A stretch of DNA of 64,000 nt from Doryteuthis pealeii. Lineage: Eukaryota > Mollusca > Cephalopoda > Myopsida > Loliginidae. The notes beneath the pieces are model-generated. The model was not told where the DNA came from, made no database searches, and was given only the letters and a program-made list of their open reading frames with translations. The position numbers were made by a program, and so were the translations under genes. Positions within the stretch are counted from its first letter, which is position 1; every line of letters starts with the position of its first letter. The stretch lies in assembly GCA_023376005.1 (NCBI GenBank), contig CM042156.1:39949382-40013381 (forward strand), in the 5' to 3' direction. This document shows, in pieces, positions 33,732 through 46,200 of this stretch.

Positions 33732-34243
33732 CAGGGTGGTCCGAAAGTCTTGTCACCCCCTACATATTGTTTTAACTTTCATTATATTTTGTTTTTATAT
33801 ATTTTTTCTAATATATAAGTTATGTAATTATTTCAACTTCAAAAAATCTTTAAAAATCCAATCATCTCATAGAATTTCATATTGTATTATGTAATTATTT
33901 CACCTCTAAAAAATGTGTATGGTGTGACAAGACATTGTTTTAACTTTCATCATTTTGTTTTAATGATATAATATGTCAATTATTTTACCTCTAGAATAAA
34001 AAAAAATGTAGGGTGTGACAAGACTTTTGGACCAAGTTGTATATTAATCTACAAAATGGACTGATAGTCTAGTCAACCCAACATTAATTGATTTATCTTT
34101 TTTTTAATAATATAAGTTATGTAATTATCTTATCTAAAAACATTAAAAAATTCTTTAAAAATTGTATTATTTTCTAGAATTATGTAATTATTTTACCTCT
34201 GAAAAAAATACGTAGTGGGTGACAAGGCTTTCGGACCACCCTG
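33732..34243. mobile_element. Mariner-like MITE with internally repeated ends
   Basis: The termini CAGGGTGGTCCGAAAGTCTTG and CTTTCGGACCACCCTG are flanked by T/A. Partial internal copies of the end (GTGTGACAAGAC near 33920 and 34013) and repeated TTATGTAATTATTTCACCTC-like blocks show it is a composite of several truncated copies. Confidence 0.8.
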
Positions 34244-34359
34244 TATAATACACAGCCTTAAATTTGAACTACAAAATTCTAGAAAAAAATAATTTGGACT
34301 ATAGATATAACTTTCTTTTGGTCATCCCTTCCCAAAATATAGCGAGACATGTGGCTGAA

Positions 34360-34481
34360 AAAAAAAAAAGAAAAAAAAAAAGAAAAAAAAAAAAAAAAAG
34401 ACAATTATACAGTTCTTGCATTTAATATGCACACCTAATTTTGTAGCTGAAACATAAAAAAAAAAAAAAAAAAAAAAATTA

Positions 34482-34535
<54 letters not shown>
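34360..34535. repeat. Poly-A runs and (TA)n microsatellite
   Basis: A-rich runs lie at 34360-34400 and 34455-34478, with a perfect TA run at about 34486-34535. Confidence 0.95.
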
Positions 34536-34540
<5 letters not shown>

Positions 34541-34844
34541 ATATCATTGTTTCTATTTTATGATGTTGTACTCTTAAAGAACTTTATTCCTTTGTACTTC
34601 ATTTTTCATTTACATTATTTATTCAATATGGACTGTTGACCTCATCTTCTTTGTAATACTCACAACATTTTGGCTGCTGTACCCTCCAGTGTATAACAAC
34701 CATCATGAGGAATGAAAAGCAGAAAAGGAACAAAATAGAATTAAATGAAATGAACAAAATATATATCGGAAATAAAGAAGAAAAAGTTAATTTTTTAAGT
34801 GTACAACTGATTTGAAGTCTTTTCCTTCCCCTGATGGACTGCCC
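34536..34844. other. No recognised feature
   Basis: AT-rich sequence lying downstream (3' on the minus strand) of the METTL24-like stop codon. A TTTATT near 34614 (AATAAA on the minus strand) could be a distant polyadenylation signal, but this is not supported by anything else. Confidence 0.3.
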
Positions 34845-35100
34845 TGGTTTGGTTTGGTTTCTTTGTTTAATGGCATATCAACCATCATGGGTTATTCTAC
34901 AAGGATGGTTTTGGTATTAATACCAAAGCCATCCTTTGTAGAAGAACAGTAGTGGTACTATTTAACTTATATGGGATCGGGGGGGGGGGTCTCATACCTT
35001 TCCCAAGAGTATTAGTCCAAAAGTGAATGTAATAGTGCAACTGGAGTTTGAACTCGCATACTATGATGTTGCAGTCCAGCACTTACGCCACAAGGACTCC
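34845..35100 (-). mobile_element. SINE-like repeat, family D
   Basis: TGGTTTGGTTTGGTTTC and GGCATATCAACCATCATGG at the low end are followed by CTTTGTAGAAGAACAGTAGTG. A tRNA-like part with GAGTTTGAACTCGCATAC follows, then CGCCACAAGGACTCC. Confidence 0.65.
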
Positions 35101-35219
35101 TCCTGTTTTGGAATGTGATAAAAACAAGAAAAATAAGGTTACTGGACAGAAGTTATGTCCAAATTAGAATTTTCAAAATTCCCTCTTCCCGGGAAGCCTA
35201 AATTCACTTTCTTTGCATA

Positions 35220-35482
35220 AAAGTAAAAGTAAAGTTGTCGGAGTGGCCTAAAGTTGGTATCAGCCAAACGACGAGGGAATCTATCACCTTTTTCCTAGTG
35301 CTAGACCAAGGAGATTGTATTGGCGTCCGAGGTGGAGTACCACACCTACCATCAGTTCCTCACTTTATTGCACAGATTCCTGTGCTACTCATATGCTGAG
35401 TTGGTGAGGTCTGGTAACAAACCTGGAACCTAGTGGTTTCTAGTTCAGACGTTCTACCGACTGAGATAAACCGGTCCTTGCT
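35220..35482 (-). mobile_element. tRNA-derived SINE, family A (near full length)
   Basis: Minus-strand head CTCAGTCGGTAGAACGTCTG and tail GACTTTAGGCCAC-like end, with all intermediate family segments. Confidence 0.88.
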
Positions 35483-35749
35483 TTGCATAAAAACTACGCA
35501 AATGGAATGAAATTCTGAGGTGGAGTGCCACACATACCACTCAAATGAAATTAAATTCTTTAAAAATTCATTAATGTCCTTTTAAAATCAGATTTTTTTC
35601 ATATCAAGACAACAATAACGACAATAATAACGACAACAATAAGAGAATATTTTTCAGCAGAAATTTTCGACCCACTGACAATGTTTTCATTTGTTTTTCT
35701 TGTTTTTTTTTTTTTTGTATTTTTCTTTTGTAATGTAATTATGAAAATA

Positions 35750-36049
35750 TTACGTTATTTTGACAAAATGTATGTTATGACAAGTTGTACGATTGATATT
35801 GTTTTCTGTCAGGAAACTGCAGTATTCATTCCTTTGAACCGAGAAAGCCCTGAAGCCGAGGTCTTGGAGATCACGTAGCAGACCAAGTGATGAATGGTAT
35901 TGGTTCCAGCGCCAATCCTTGTTAATATTGAACAGGTGGAACTCAACTAATAACTGTCGAACATCATCTAGCATGTTGTTGGGAACGCTGTGACCGAGGG
36001 AACGCCATTCCCACATCTCAATATCCAACTTCAGAATTGCCAGTTCAGT
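35750..36049 (-). CDS. METTL24-like exon 6 (terminal)
   Basis: The acceptor is a long T-rich run followed by AG at 36051-36050, phase 0. The 99 residues begin TELAILKLDIEMWEWRSL and include VRQLLVEFHLF and the aromatic-rich WRWNQYH. They end HFVKIT before TAA. This is the C-terminal part of the Methyltransf_22 domain. Confidence 0.9.
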   Translation of the reverse strand, partial: TELAILKLDIEMWEWRSLGHSVPNNMLDDVRQLLVEFHLFNINKDWRWNQYHSSLGLLRDLQDLGFRAFSVQRNEYCSFLTENNINRTTCHNIHFVKIT

Positions 36050-39000
36050 CTTAAAAAAAAAAAAAAGAAAAAAAGAAAAGAAAAATAAGGAAGAAAAAGA
36101 AATCATTTGATTAAGGCATTATTATGTTTTTAGTTATTTCCTATAAGTCCAACATAAACAAAGGGGAACCACTCTTAACTGAGGGAGTGGGGGAGTACTG
36201 AGTGATAAGATGAGAGATGAAAGAGGGGGAGGGTTTGGATGTGTGGTAAAGAGCAGAGGTAAAAAGGAAGGGATGGGTTTAATTTGTGGGGTCTGGTATT
36301 TTTATGGGGACATTTATTACCTTTGAAAAAATTTGGGCTGACTTCTGATTTAGGTCAGAAAATTAAAACGGAAAGTTTTTGGTGGTACCCAATGACAGTT
36401 TAACTACAGTCTATGAATTAAAATTTTGCGAATTGGGTTAAAGTTTTAGGGGATTAAGGTTGTTTTTAATTACGTATTGCTTAAAAAAAATAAACAACAA
36501 AAAACCCAAATTACTATACATTTAATGTTGACAAATATATTTTTTAACTAAGTTTAATTGAAATTATACATTGCAATACTAACAAATAACTATCTCAATA
36601 ATAGACAATAATTAATTTCAATGGTTAATTAAATGTATAGTAATTTGAGTTTTTTGATGTTTATTTTTTTTTAAGCAATATGTAATTAAAAACAACCTTA
36701 ATCCCCTAAAACCATAACCCAATTTGCAAAATGTTAATTCATAGACTGTATTTAAATTGTTATTGGGTACCACCAAAAAACTTTCCGTTTTAATTTTCTG
36801 ACCTAAATCAGAAGTCAACCGAAATTTGAAGATTAAGATATCACTTAGAGTTAAACTCTAAACAAAACTGTTTACCTGCAGATGTCCCAGTGTCTTCCGA
36901 ATTTCATACAATGTTTTATAACTTCGGTTTGCCACTATTATGTCTTGATCACAAAGTCCAATCGGATGGAAGTTTAAAAGAGGGCTAATCTTTTTCAATT
37001 GTGCATCATTTAAACTGAAACAAAAATACAAAAGAAAATGAAAAGATATGATAGAAACGTGGAGCATAAATAGGGCTGAAATCGACACCAAGAAGTGAAA
37101 TGTTGCATTTTTAGAGATGGAATGAAAACCCCTTCAAATGTAAAAACTGTTGGATTATTTACATAAAATTGTCACATCTATTTATGAACTTTCCTAACAG
37201 CAGTAAAAATTGGCCAATGAGAGACGAAGACAGAAAGCATCAAAGATCGTTTGCAACTGTTTTCAAATCAATTGCTGGTTAAACTTTCTGAAAGCAAGAC
37301 CCATCTTTTGGATTAACACCAGAGGACTTTGACTTTATACATATTACAAGGCTAACTAGAGACTTGGACTTGTAAATATTACAAAGGATCACAAACTCAC
37401 TACTGATTAGGATTACCAACTGGATCCTGTGAACAACAGAACCCCAACAATAGTGTTGTACCGGCCGTTCCTACAGTGGAGAATATACACCGGTTCTCAC
37501 TATAAATAGTGAGACACTGAGTGAAAAGGTTGTACTGTTACCGTTTAACGGCAAGCTAGCCGTTCCTGTACCATTATTGTAAATACACTTGTCTTATTTT
37601 ACCCTACCTCGACTTGACTTCTTTTTTACTGTTGGATTAACATCACAACAAATAGCAATAAGAATTCTAACAACAACATTAAATTTATTTGTATTATTGT
37701 CCAGTAGGACACATGGCATAACGGATATAGGTGTTGAGTTCTAATTGTCAATCATCCAGAGGTTTCAGGTTCAATTCTGACAACAGGCAAAAATAATATA
37801 GAATACTTAACATAGCTTAACAGTTGTACTTTATCAAGAGTAAAAGCCAATAGGGATGGATGGCAAGAGAGAGCCAAAGGAATCTGTATTGTCAGCACAC
37901 CTTGATGATAATTATGACTGTAGGTATCTCCAATCAACTTTTATAAAATATAGCAGACACTTAAATTATACAAATTTTTGATTTTAAAATAAAAATAAAA
38001 TTTAGTAATTTCGTAGATCTCAATTAAAAAAAAAAAAAAAAGTACAAACTGCACTGGTTTGTCCAGACCCCCAGTGCTCTGAACGTATGGCAAAAATCAA
38101 TTCTTACTTACGTTGGGTCAAAGGAATGTACTTCACAATTGAATTTTTTGTGGACTTGTAAGTCAAAACTGGAATCCGAGCCAATCCTGAAAAGAAAAAA
38201 GAAATTCAAATATTATACACATAAGATGATATATGTAATTGCCATTCTATTTTATGATTTTTAACAGGAAAGTTATGAAGGATCTACAGAAATGGTGTAA
38301 ATAGTTTCAAAGGATCTACAGAAATGGTGTAAACAGTTACGAAGGATCTACAGAAATGGTGTAAACAGTTACGAAGGATCTACAGAAATGGTGTAAACAG
38401 TTACGAAGGATCTACAAAATTAGTAAGTAAGTAAAGTTGTTGGGATGGCCTAAAGTCGGTCAATTTGTGAATAATCAAAACTAATTAAGCAATCCTTCGA
38501 AAATCACCCATGAAATAGAAATAATTGTTTGTATAAAAAGTAAGGACCTACGTACATTAAATTGTCTTTAAATTAAGTGGAAAAACCAATTTATTATGCA
38601 GCTTTGCAATAAGTTCCAAATAGACAAATTATACGAATTATGTCAAAAAATTCCAGGACTGGTGTCAGAAAAGATCTATTTCAAACCCACTACTAGTTTT
38701 CCCCTTCTAACTATTTCTTCTGGAGTTTGTAACTGTGATCTCAGCTTTCTACAGCCACCAAACTTTCTTCCACATGAGTTTATATACATCCTCTGTTTCA
38801 GGTCGTCAAGCAATGAGCACAGAGCAATAAACAAACTTGAAGTTTCTGGTCCAGTTGGGGAAAACTCCATCAGAAGGACTGGGATTGCAGCAAAAAGTGT
38901 ATGGAGATGAGATGATGTCACGCTCATGTGTTTTCGAGTGGTGCAAGAGGTTTAAAGAGGGAATGTGGAAGACGACCACAGGAGTGGAAGGCCTTCAACG

Positions 39001-41164
39001 ACCAGGACTGAGGTTAATGTTGAACGCTTTGAAGAAAACTTAATTATTTGAAAAATATTGTTAAAGTCTGATAAAATCTAAATGTACTTAATGCACGAAG
39101 ATGTCGAATCAAGAGCCCTCTACAGGAGCTAGCTTAATTGCCGCCCAATAAGGCGGCTTTTAAGGTAGTATATAAAATATCCCAATTATACAAGGATTTT
39201 GTAAATACTATATAGAAAATATCTTACCCAAATGAATAAACTAAACATGGTTCTTTTGGAATGTATTCTGGGTCGGCACAGACGTTCCATCCTCCATCCC
39301 CAACAGCTCCAGCTCTGACAATATTCTTACAATGGAATGTAACAGTATTCATGAAACTGCAAAAGAAAAAAGAAAGAATTTCTCTTGATTAACAAACAAA
39401 CAATGAACATTTTAAGAGTATTTACGGGCTTCGAAGGAGCTGTTATTTCTCCGTAGTTGTAGGCAAATTGTCAGACAAAGAAGACAAACACACAATGGAT
39501 ATTTAATACATCTATTGACAGATAATACAAGAACTTGTTGCAAATTTTATTAGTATTTGCTACCAGACTTATCTGGATTAAGTAATGTTCTTGGAGTAGT
39601 GATGATAACAGGGGTATTCTGTTGCTTGTTGGAAATAGGACGTTTTTTCGGACATTTCTTGTTGTTCCTCGTAACCGGTTCAGTGATAAGTAATGGGGGA
39701 TGCTATTTTAGAAGCTTCTCGCCCTGGTAACAGTTCTTTTAAATGACGATGAATGGGCCCTTTTCAAGTAGACTATTTGGTCTTCAGCCTTCTATAGTGT
39801 GCTTTGTACGATAAGTGGAGAAATTTTATTTTGGCACCAACATACGATGTTGGCGATTCGCCCCCTAGCGGCAGGGGGAGATAATTAACTGTAGAATTTC
39901 CAATAATTTCTGTAGATGTCAAACAAGCAAGAGTCATGTATGTGAAAGGAGAGGTTTCTAGGGATCTACAAATGTGACACAACAAAGGGTGTACGTATAG
40001 GTAAACTTGGCAGTAGGAAAAACCTATATGTATATTTATGTATATGTATGTGGGTTTCAAGTCCAATTTATTTTCTGCTATGACCCCTGTTTTGAGCTAG
40101 ATGTAGTTTGAATCTACACAACTGTGGGTTCTGATTGTTGAACCATCTCTTAGCATAAGATGTATGCAAAATTGTCACTTCCCTTTATGAACTTTCCCAA
40201 CATCAGCAGGTACTCCTGGTAAAAATTGGCCAATGAGAGACGAAGACAGAAAGCATTTAAGATTGTTTGCAACTGTACTCAAATCAATTACTGGTCAAAC
40301 TTTCAGTCAGCATTACCAACTCACTTGGACTTATACTTATTACAAGAAACCAATTAGGATTAACCAACTGGATGCTGTGAACAACGCAACCCTTACAATG
40401 GTAACAAAGATTCTAATGCAAACGATGTTGACAACAAGGCTATCATATGATATGGTGCACGTGTTATATAGCTGTTTAGACTGGCAATATATATGGCAAA
40501 CGAGTTCTATTCTTCTTATGAGGAGATGAGAGGCAATTGTATGTGTCTCCGGCACATTTAAGTCTTTTCTTACTTGCTGGGCTGGTACCTTATTTCTTCT
40601 GTAGTCTGTTTCTTCATTTCTTCTAACTGGTCTGATTTTATGTAAAATGCTGGTCTGATTTTAAGATGGTTTGCTAAGGCTGCCATTAGCAGAGACAACA
40701 CAAGGCTTATATTTAATGTGATCACATTTTTAAAAAATTCAGATCCAGACTTTCTCAACCATGGCGGAGTCAATATATGGAGACGATGCTTACATCATGG
40801 CATCTCTCGCTTAACTGACTGACTAAGCTCTGGGCCTTTATTCCCACAATTCAATGGAAATAAGGTTACCTAAAGGTTATTTCCTATCAATCATCTAACC
40901 CTATGGATCTTGAATTTTGTTTGGTTTTTCTTGTTTTACGGCATATCAACCTCAATGGGTCATTTAATGCCGACTACGTTTTTGAAATGAATTGGTGATA
41001 ATGTTTAATTTTCTAAAGGTGTTTTTTTTGACATATTTTCTTTTGTGAATGAAACTTTTAGATGTTTTTATTAGCATATATTTTTGTGTTTGATCTTGAA
41101 TTTCAACAACTTTTAATTCAAAACATACGATATTGTGCAAGTGTTATATAGCCGTCCAGTCTGG

Positions 41165-41216
<52 letters not shown>

Positions 41217-43231
41217 TGAGAGAGTTCTATTCTTCTTATGAGAGGCATTCATATAGGTCTCCTGCATATTTAAGTCTTTTCTTACTTACACGAGTAGCTG
41301 GGCTGGTACCTTATTTCTGTTGTCTGTTTCTTTATTTTTTCCAACTGATCTGGTTTTGTAGTCTGTAAGATGCTGGTCTGACTTTAAGATGGTTTGCCAA
41401 GGCTGCCATTAGCAGAGACAACACAAGGCTTATATTTTATGTGACCACATTTTTTATTCAGATTCACATTGCAAAGTAAGTTTCAGTTGTTCTATTTTTC
41501 TATTCATACTCACCTCTGTTTTAAATCTTTTTATCTGCATTCTTATTTAATTTCATTAGCCTTTCTAATTTAATCTAATATTTTATTACATTAATACTGA
41601 AATATTTGCATCCGGAAGTTCATATATTTGCTAGTTCAACTAATTAAAAGAAAAAGTTAATGAAAAGAAATATCTGATATGGACAAGTAAATAGTGAAAA
41701 GTTTTTGTCTGGAAACCATGACATGTAGGTCTTTTGGTAATCTTGAACTTTAAATGACTAAATTCCTACCAGAAAATTGTACTTGCGCATTATTTGAAAT
41801 TGACTTAATTGTTATAAAAAAAACAACAAAAAAACATGATATTTTGGAGTTAAAAAACATGCATTAAAATGAATTTAAAAAGTGTTGTGTTTTCTCTGTG
41901 AAAATAACATTGAATCAAAGATGGCTGCCATTGTTTACAAGCCTTTTCTTGGAAAAAGAACAAAGGGACTTTACTATCATTTAAATCTTAAAAGGACTTA
42001 ACTCTCATTGCTTTGAGAATTAAGTCCCTTTATCCTTGTTTCAAATAATGCCATTTTATAGTAGGAATTTAGTCACTTAAAGTTCAAGATTACCACTCTT
42101 TTTCTCTTTTTAGATTTGGTGATACCCAGGGACGTTACATATTAACCCAGTATATAATTATCTTTGATTGCTGTGGACTCCCAGGCTAATGGACTAATAT
42201 TTATGAAATTTGGCATGTGAACTCCTTTGACGTCAATCAAAAAGGACAGGTAAACTTACTTGTGATAGATATCGACCAATTCACTGTGAGACATGGAATC
42301 CATTTTCTCTTTGGTTGGAAGACTCTGGAAAGAAATAAAAGAAATATTTAAAGATTCTTTTTTTTTTTTTTTTGACATGTAAAATTTTTGGTTGGTTGGT
42401 TGGATTTTATAGCATGTTAACTCATTGAGTCATTCAGTTGGTAGAATGTCTGACTAGGAACCACAAGCAACTCAGCTGATACCGCCTTTAGGCCATCCTG
42501 ATGACGACCCCCGACTTAAATCGAAAACATTGTTTTATTCTTGACAGGTAATCAATTTGTTGTTAATTCAATTTTGTTCTTTAAACACATTTCTTTTTAC
42601 TCATTTTGTTCTATTCAACCTATAGGTGGGACCCTAACAGGTACTACCACTCCAGATCAGAGTGGACCTGGAAGTAATGGTGATGAAGGGATACTCCACA
42701 TTCTCCAAGTTACAAAAGTGGAACTTCACAAATCAAATAGAGTTTAATGTCATACCCAGAACAATAAGACCCTCAGCCACCTTCTAGCACATATATGATA
42801 AAAAGGTTGGGGCTTGCCATAAGGGCAATAGGGTTGGGACTATCATATAGGTTCTAGGCTTGACGTAACCAGCCAATTGATTAGAGGGGGCCTCTCTGAC
42901 TGTCTGTCTAGACTAAATAAGAGCCAAAGTGGAGTGTTGCATTTCATGGGCTGCTCAGCCACCAGGATTCTGTCCTTAAGCATCACGGATAGCCACCCAC
43001 GGCCAACAGGTGGCCCCCATTGGGAGGGGGTCTTATCCCTCTGCAGAGGTGCAGTTGGAGTATTCTAAAGCCTCAGCCAAGGGCTTGACATTTCAAAGCA
43101 CAACCCCCACACAAAAAAATACCCCATTAAAATACAAGAAAGAAAAAGAAAGAAAAAGAAAAGAAAAAGAAAAGAAAAAGAAAAAAAAGAAAAAGAAAAA
43201 AAAAAGAAAAAAGAAAAAAAAAGGAAAAAAA

Positions 43232-43263
<32 letters not shown>

Positions 43264-46200
43264 AGAAAAAAAAGAAAAAAAAGAAAAAAGAAGAGAAGAG
43301 AAGAAGCCACAGTAGAAACAAATAGGTAGGTTGATTTAAAGCAGTAGTTCTCCACCCGGGTACCATATAACATTGTTTTTGGTCCAGGCAAGGAAAACAT
43401 ATTTAATTATAAAAAAATAATAGGACTTTTAAACATCGAATGGCTATAGGGGTGTCCACCTTGTGGTTCCTAGTTCAGACACTCTACCAATTGAGCTAAA
43501 CCATCACTGCAACTAAATATAAAGTGTTTACCCGTTTAAAATGATTGTGAAGATACATTTTTGTATTACATATAATTGGAGACAGATTAAACACATTCAT
43601 AAAAATATCGACATGGTTGAAATACCATAAAACCAACCAACCATATAATTGCTTGCAAATATTTGGTTTGACTTTTTTGTTTAATGGCATATCAACCTTT
43701 GTAGGTTATTTACTGTCAAAGCCATCCTTGTAGAAGAACAGTAGTGGTACTATTTAACCCAGAGCTGGAGGATCAGGGGATTAATTCTTTCCCAATTGTA
43801 TTAATCCAAAAATCAAAGTAATAGTGTGACTGGGATTTGAATTTGCTTACTACAATATTTCAGTCCAGCATGTTAGCTCTGGGGTATGTGGAGTACTCCC
43901 TTATTGCCATTACTCCCAGGTCCACTCTGTCCCAGAGTGGTAGTACATGGTCTGTTGGGATTAAAATTAAAATTAAATTAAATAAAAAATAAAAAAATAA
44001 AAAAACTCCCATGAGCCTTCACCGGAAGAACCCTATACGCATGTGTGAAAAAAGAACCCACTCCCAACCCCTAAGATAATCTCTCGGTCATTATAGTTTA
44101 GGTCGTAACTGTATCTAGTCACTACTACTGGCCAGGGAGATATTCCCTTGCCACTTGGCAGCTATGACCGGTGAATAAAGCTTAAATAATAAAACCATCT
44201 TCTGTCTTTGTCTCTTTCCTTTCGTTCCTTGAATTTCTTTTCAGCGCGACCACCAAATGAGATGAGGTTAAAAGCAAAACCCTAAGAACACACATCAAGA
44301 ATAACAAGTCACTTTTTTACCTTTAAAACATTAATTTACAATCCCATATGGGTTAAATAGATCAAAATGAGTTTAAAAAAGAAAAAAAGAAAGGGGATCC
44401 CCCCCCCCATTGCAAATATTTATTATTATATATGTAGCGAGATGGTGAAGGTCCTGAGTTTTGCGAGGACTACTATTAGAAAATGAGGAAGAAGAGATAA
44501 GTGGGAGTAAAGGTTTTTAAAAAAAAGTGATGAACATAAAACGGTTTGTCGTGAATTTGACCGGGGCGTGACCCCCCGAATAGAGAATTGAAAGGCAACC
44601 GGAAGTTTCAGGTGTTGACCGGAACTGGAAGTCACGTGGTGACGTGGAACGACGAAGAAAAATACCGGCCACTTTTTGCTTTCCGAGTCGTAGGGCACAG
44701 ACGGGCCTCTGGTCCCTAGTGTGGGATTACAGTAATTTATCAGTCCTCTTTCTTTCTCTCTGCCTCTCCTCCTCTCCGACACAAGCCACGAGATGAGCCC
44801 AAAAATAAAAGCTAAGCAGCTTGTGATGATATATTTCTCGCATTGTACTTTTTTATCGACAAAATGACCACCATGTGCCGAACACCTTTTTAGTGTCATA
44901 AATTTGGAGGCACGTTGACAAGACCCGCTATACGACATATATCGCTATTAGAACGTTACGTATATCCGTTTTGGTACCGTGAATATACCACTACATTACA
45001 TATAGTTATACTTGAAACCATAGGACTGTGTGCAAATTATTTGTATTAAGAATAGATACTTGAAGCTATAAATGTTTGCCAATGATTATCAAATAAGAAG
45101 TGACTTGAATCCATCTAATTGGCTGCAAAAATAACCTCCAAAAATGTTGACATGACTTAAAATCAACCAAGCAAGCAGCCAGTCTGTCTACAGTTATGAA
45201 TAAACAGAGTAGATCAGAAATAAAATAAATTACAGGGTGGTCCGAAAGTCTTGTCACCCCTAAATATTTCTTTTAGAAGAAAATAATTACATAATCAGAT
45301 GCTGATAGGTACACATCAAAAATATGCAGCATCCAGTGTTTTTCTTTTTCTTTTCACCATTTCAAGCTAACTGTAAATACATTTCAAAAGTTTCTTAGAA
45401 ACGAATTACACAGGATAGGTTACAAGGTAGGAGTTAGACGGCTTTAGTTGTTTCCCCAGATCATAAATAAAAACCCTACAATCTATTAAGAAACTTTAGT
45501 TAGGACCCATAAATTTTCCTGGGGACTCATTTAAAGCAAATATGTGTGCCCCAGGATGCACTAAATTAAAAAGCTATCAGCATCACTGCATAATACAACC
45601 CAAAATTCTAGAAAATAATCTCATTTTCAAAGTTTTTTTAGAGGTAAATAATTACATAATTTATATTATCAAAACAAAAAAATAAGCTAGATGGGAGTTG
45701 CATAAGAATGCTGCATGTGGTCTTTAACAAATTGTGGAAACAACACGCCACAAGAAAGCAGCTGTATGGCCACTTGCCCCCATAAATCATCCAAGTAAGA
45801 TGAACAAGACATGCTGGACACTGCTGGAGAAGCAAGGATAAACTCATAATTGTCATTCTCCTGTGAAAACCTACACATAGGCAAGCCAATGTGGGCCATC
45901 CAGTAAAGACCTACATCAATCAGCTCTGTGTAGATTCTGGATGCTACATAGAGGACCTCCCAGGTGCAATGACTGATAGGAATGGTGAGAGATTGTCATG
46001 GAAACCCATGCTGCCAGCACAACCTAATGATGTAGGGGTGACAAGACTTTCGGACCACCCTGTAGATTGAAGGGCTGAAGATTTACAATAAAAAGTGACA
46101 AAAATTAATTTATTTTATCTGATAAAATATAACATTTTTTTTTTGTCAACTGACCGGAATAATATGTATAAGTAAAGTAGGCAGAGTGGCCAGTTGTCAA

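Noticed and set aside
44426..44938. 170-codon minus-strand frame in the GC-richer block
   Set aside because: The left-arm copy at about 95% identity has frameshifts throughout, and no domain is recognisable.
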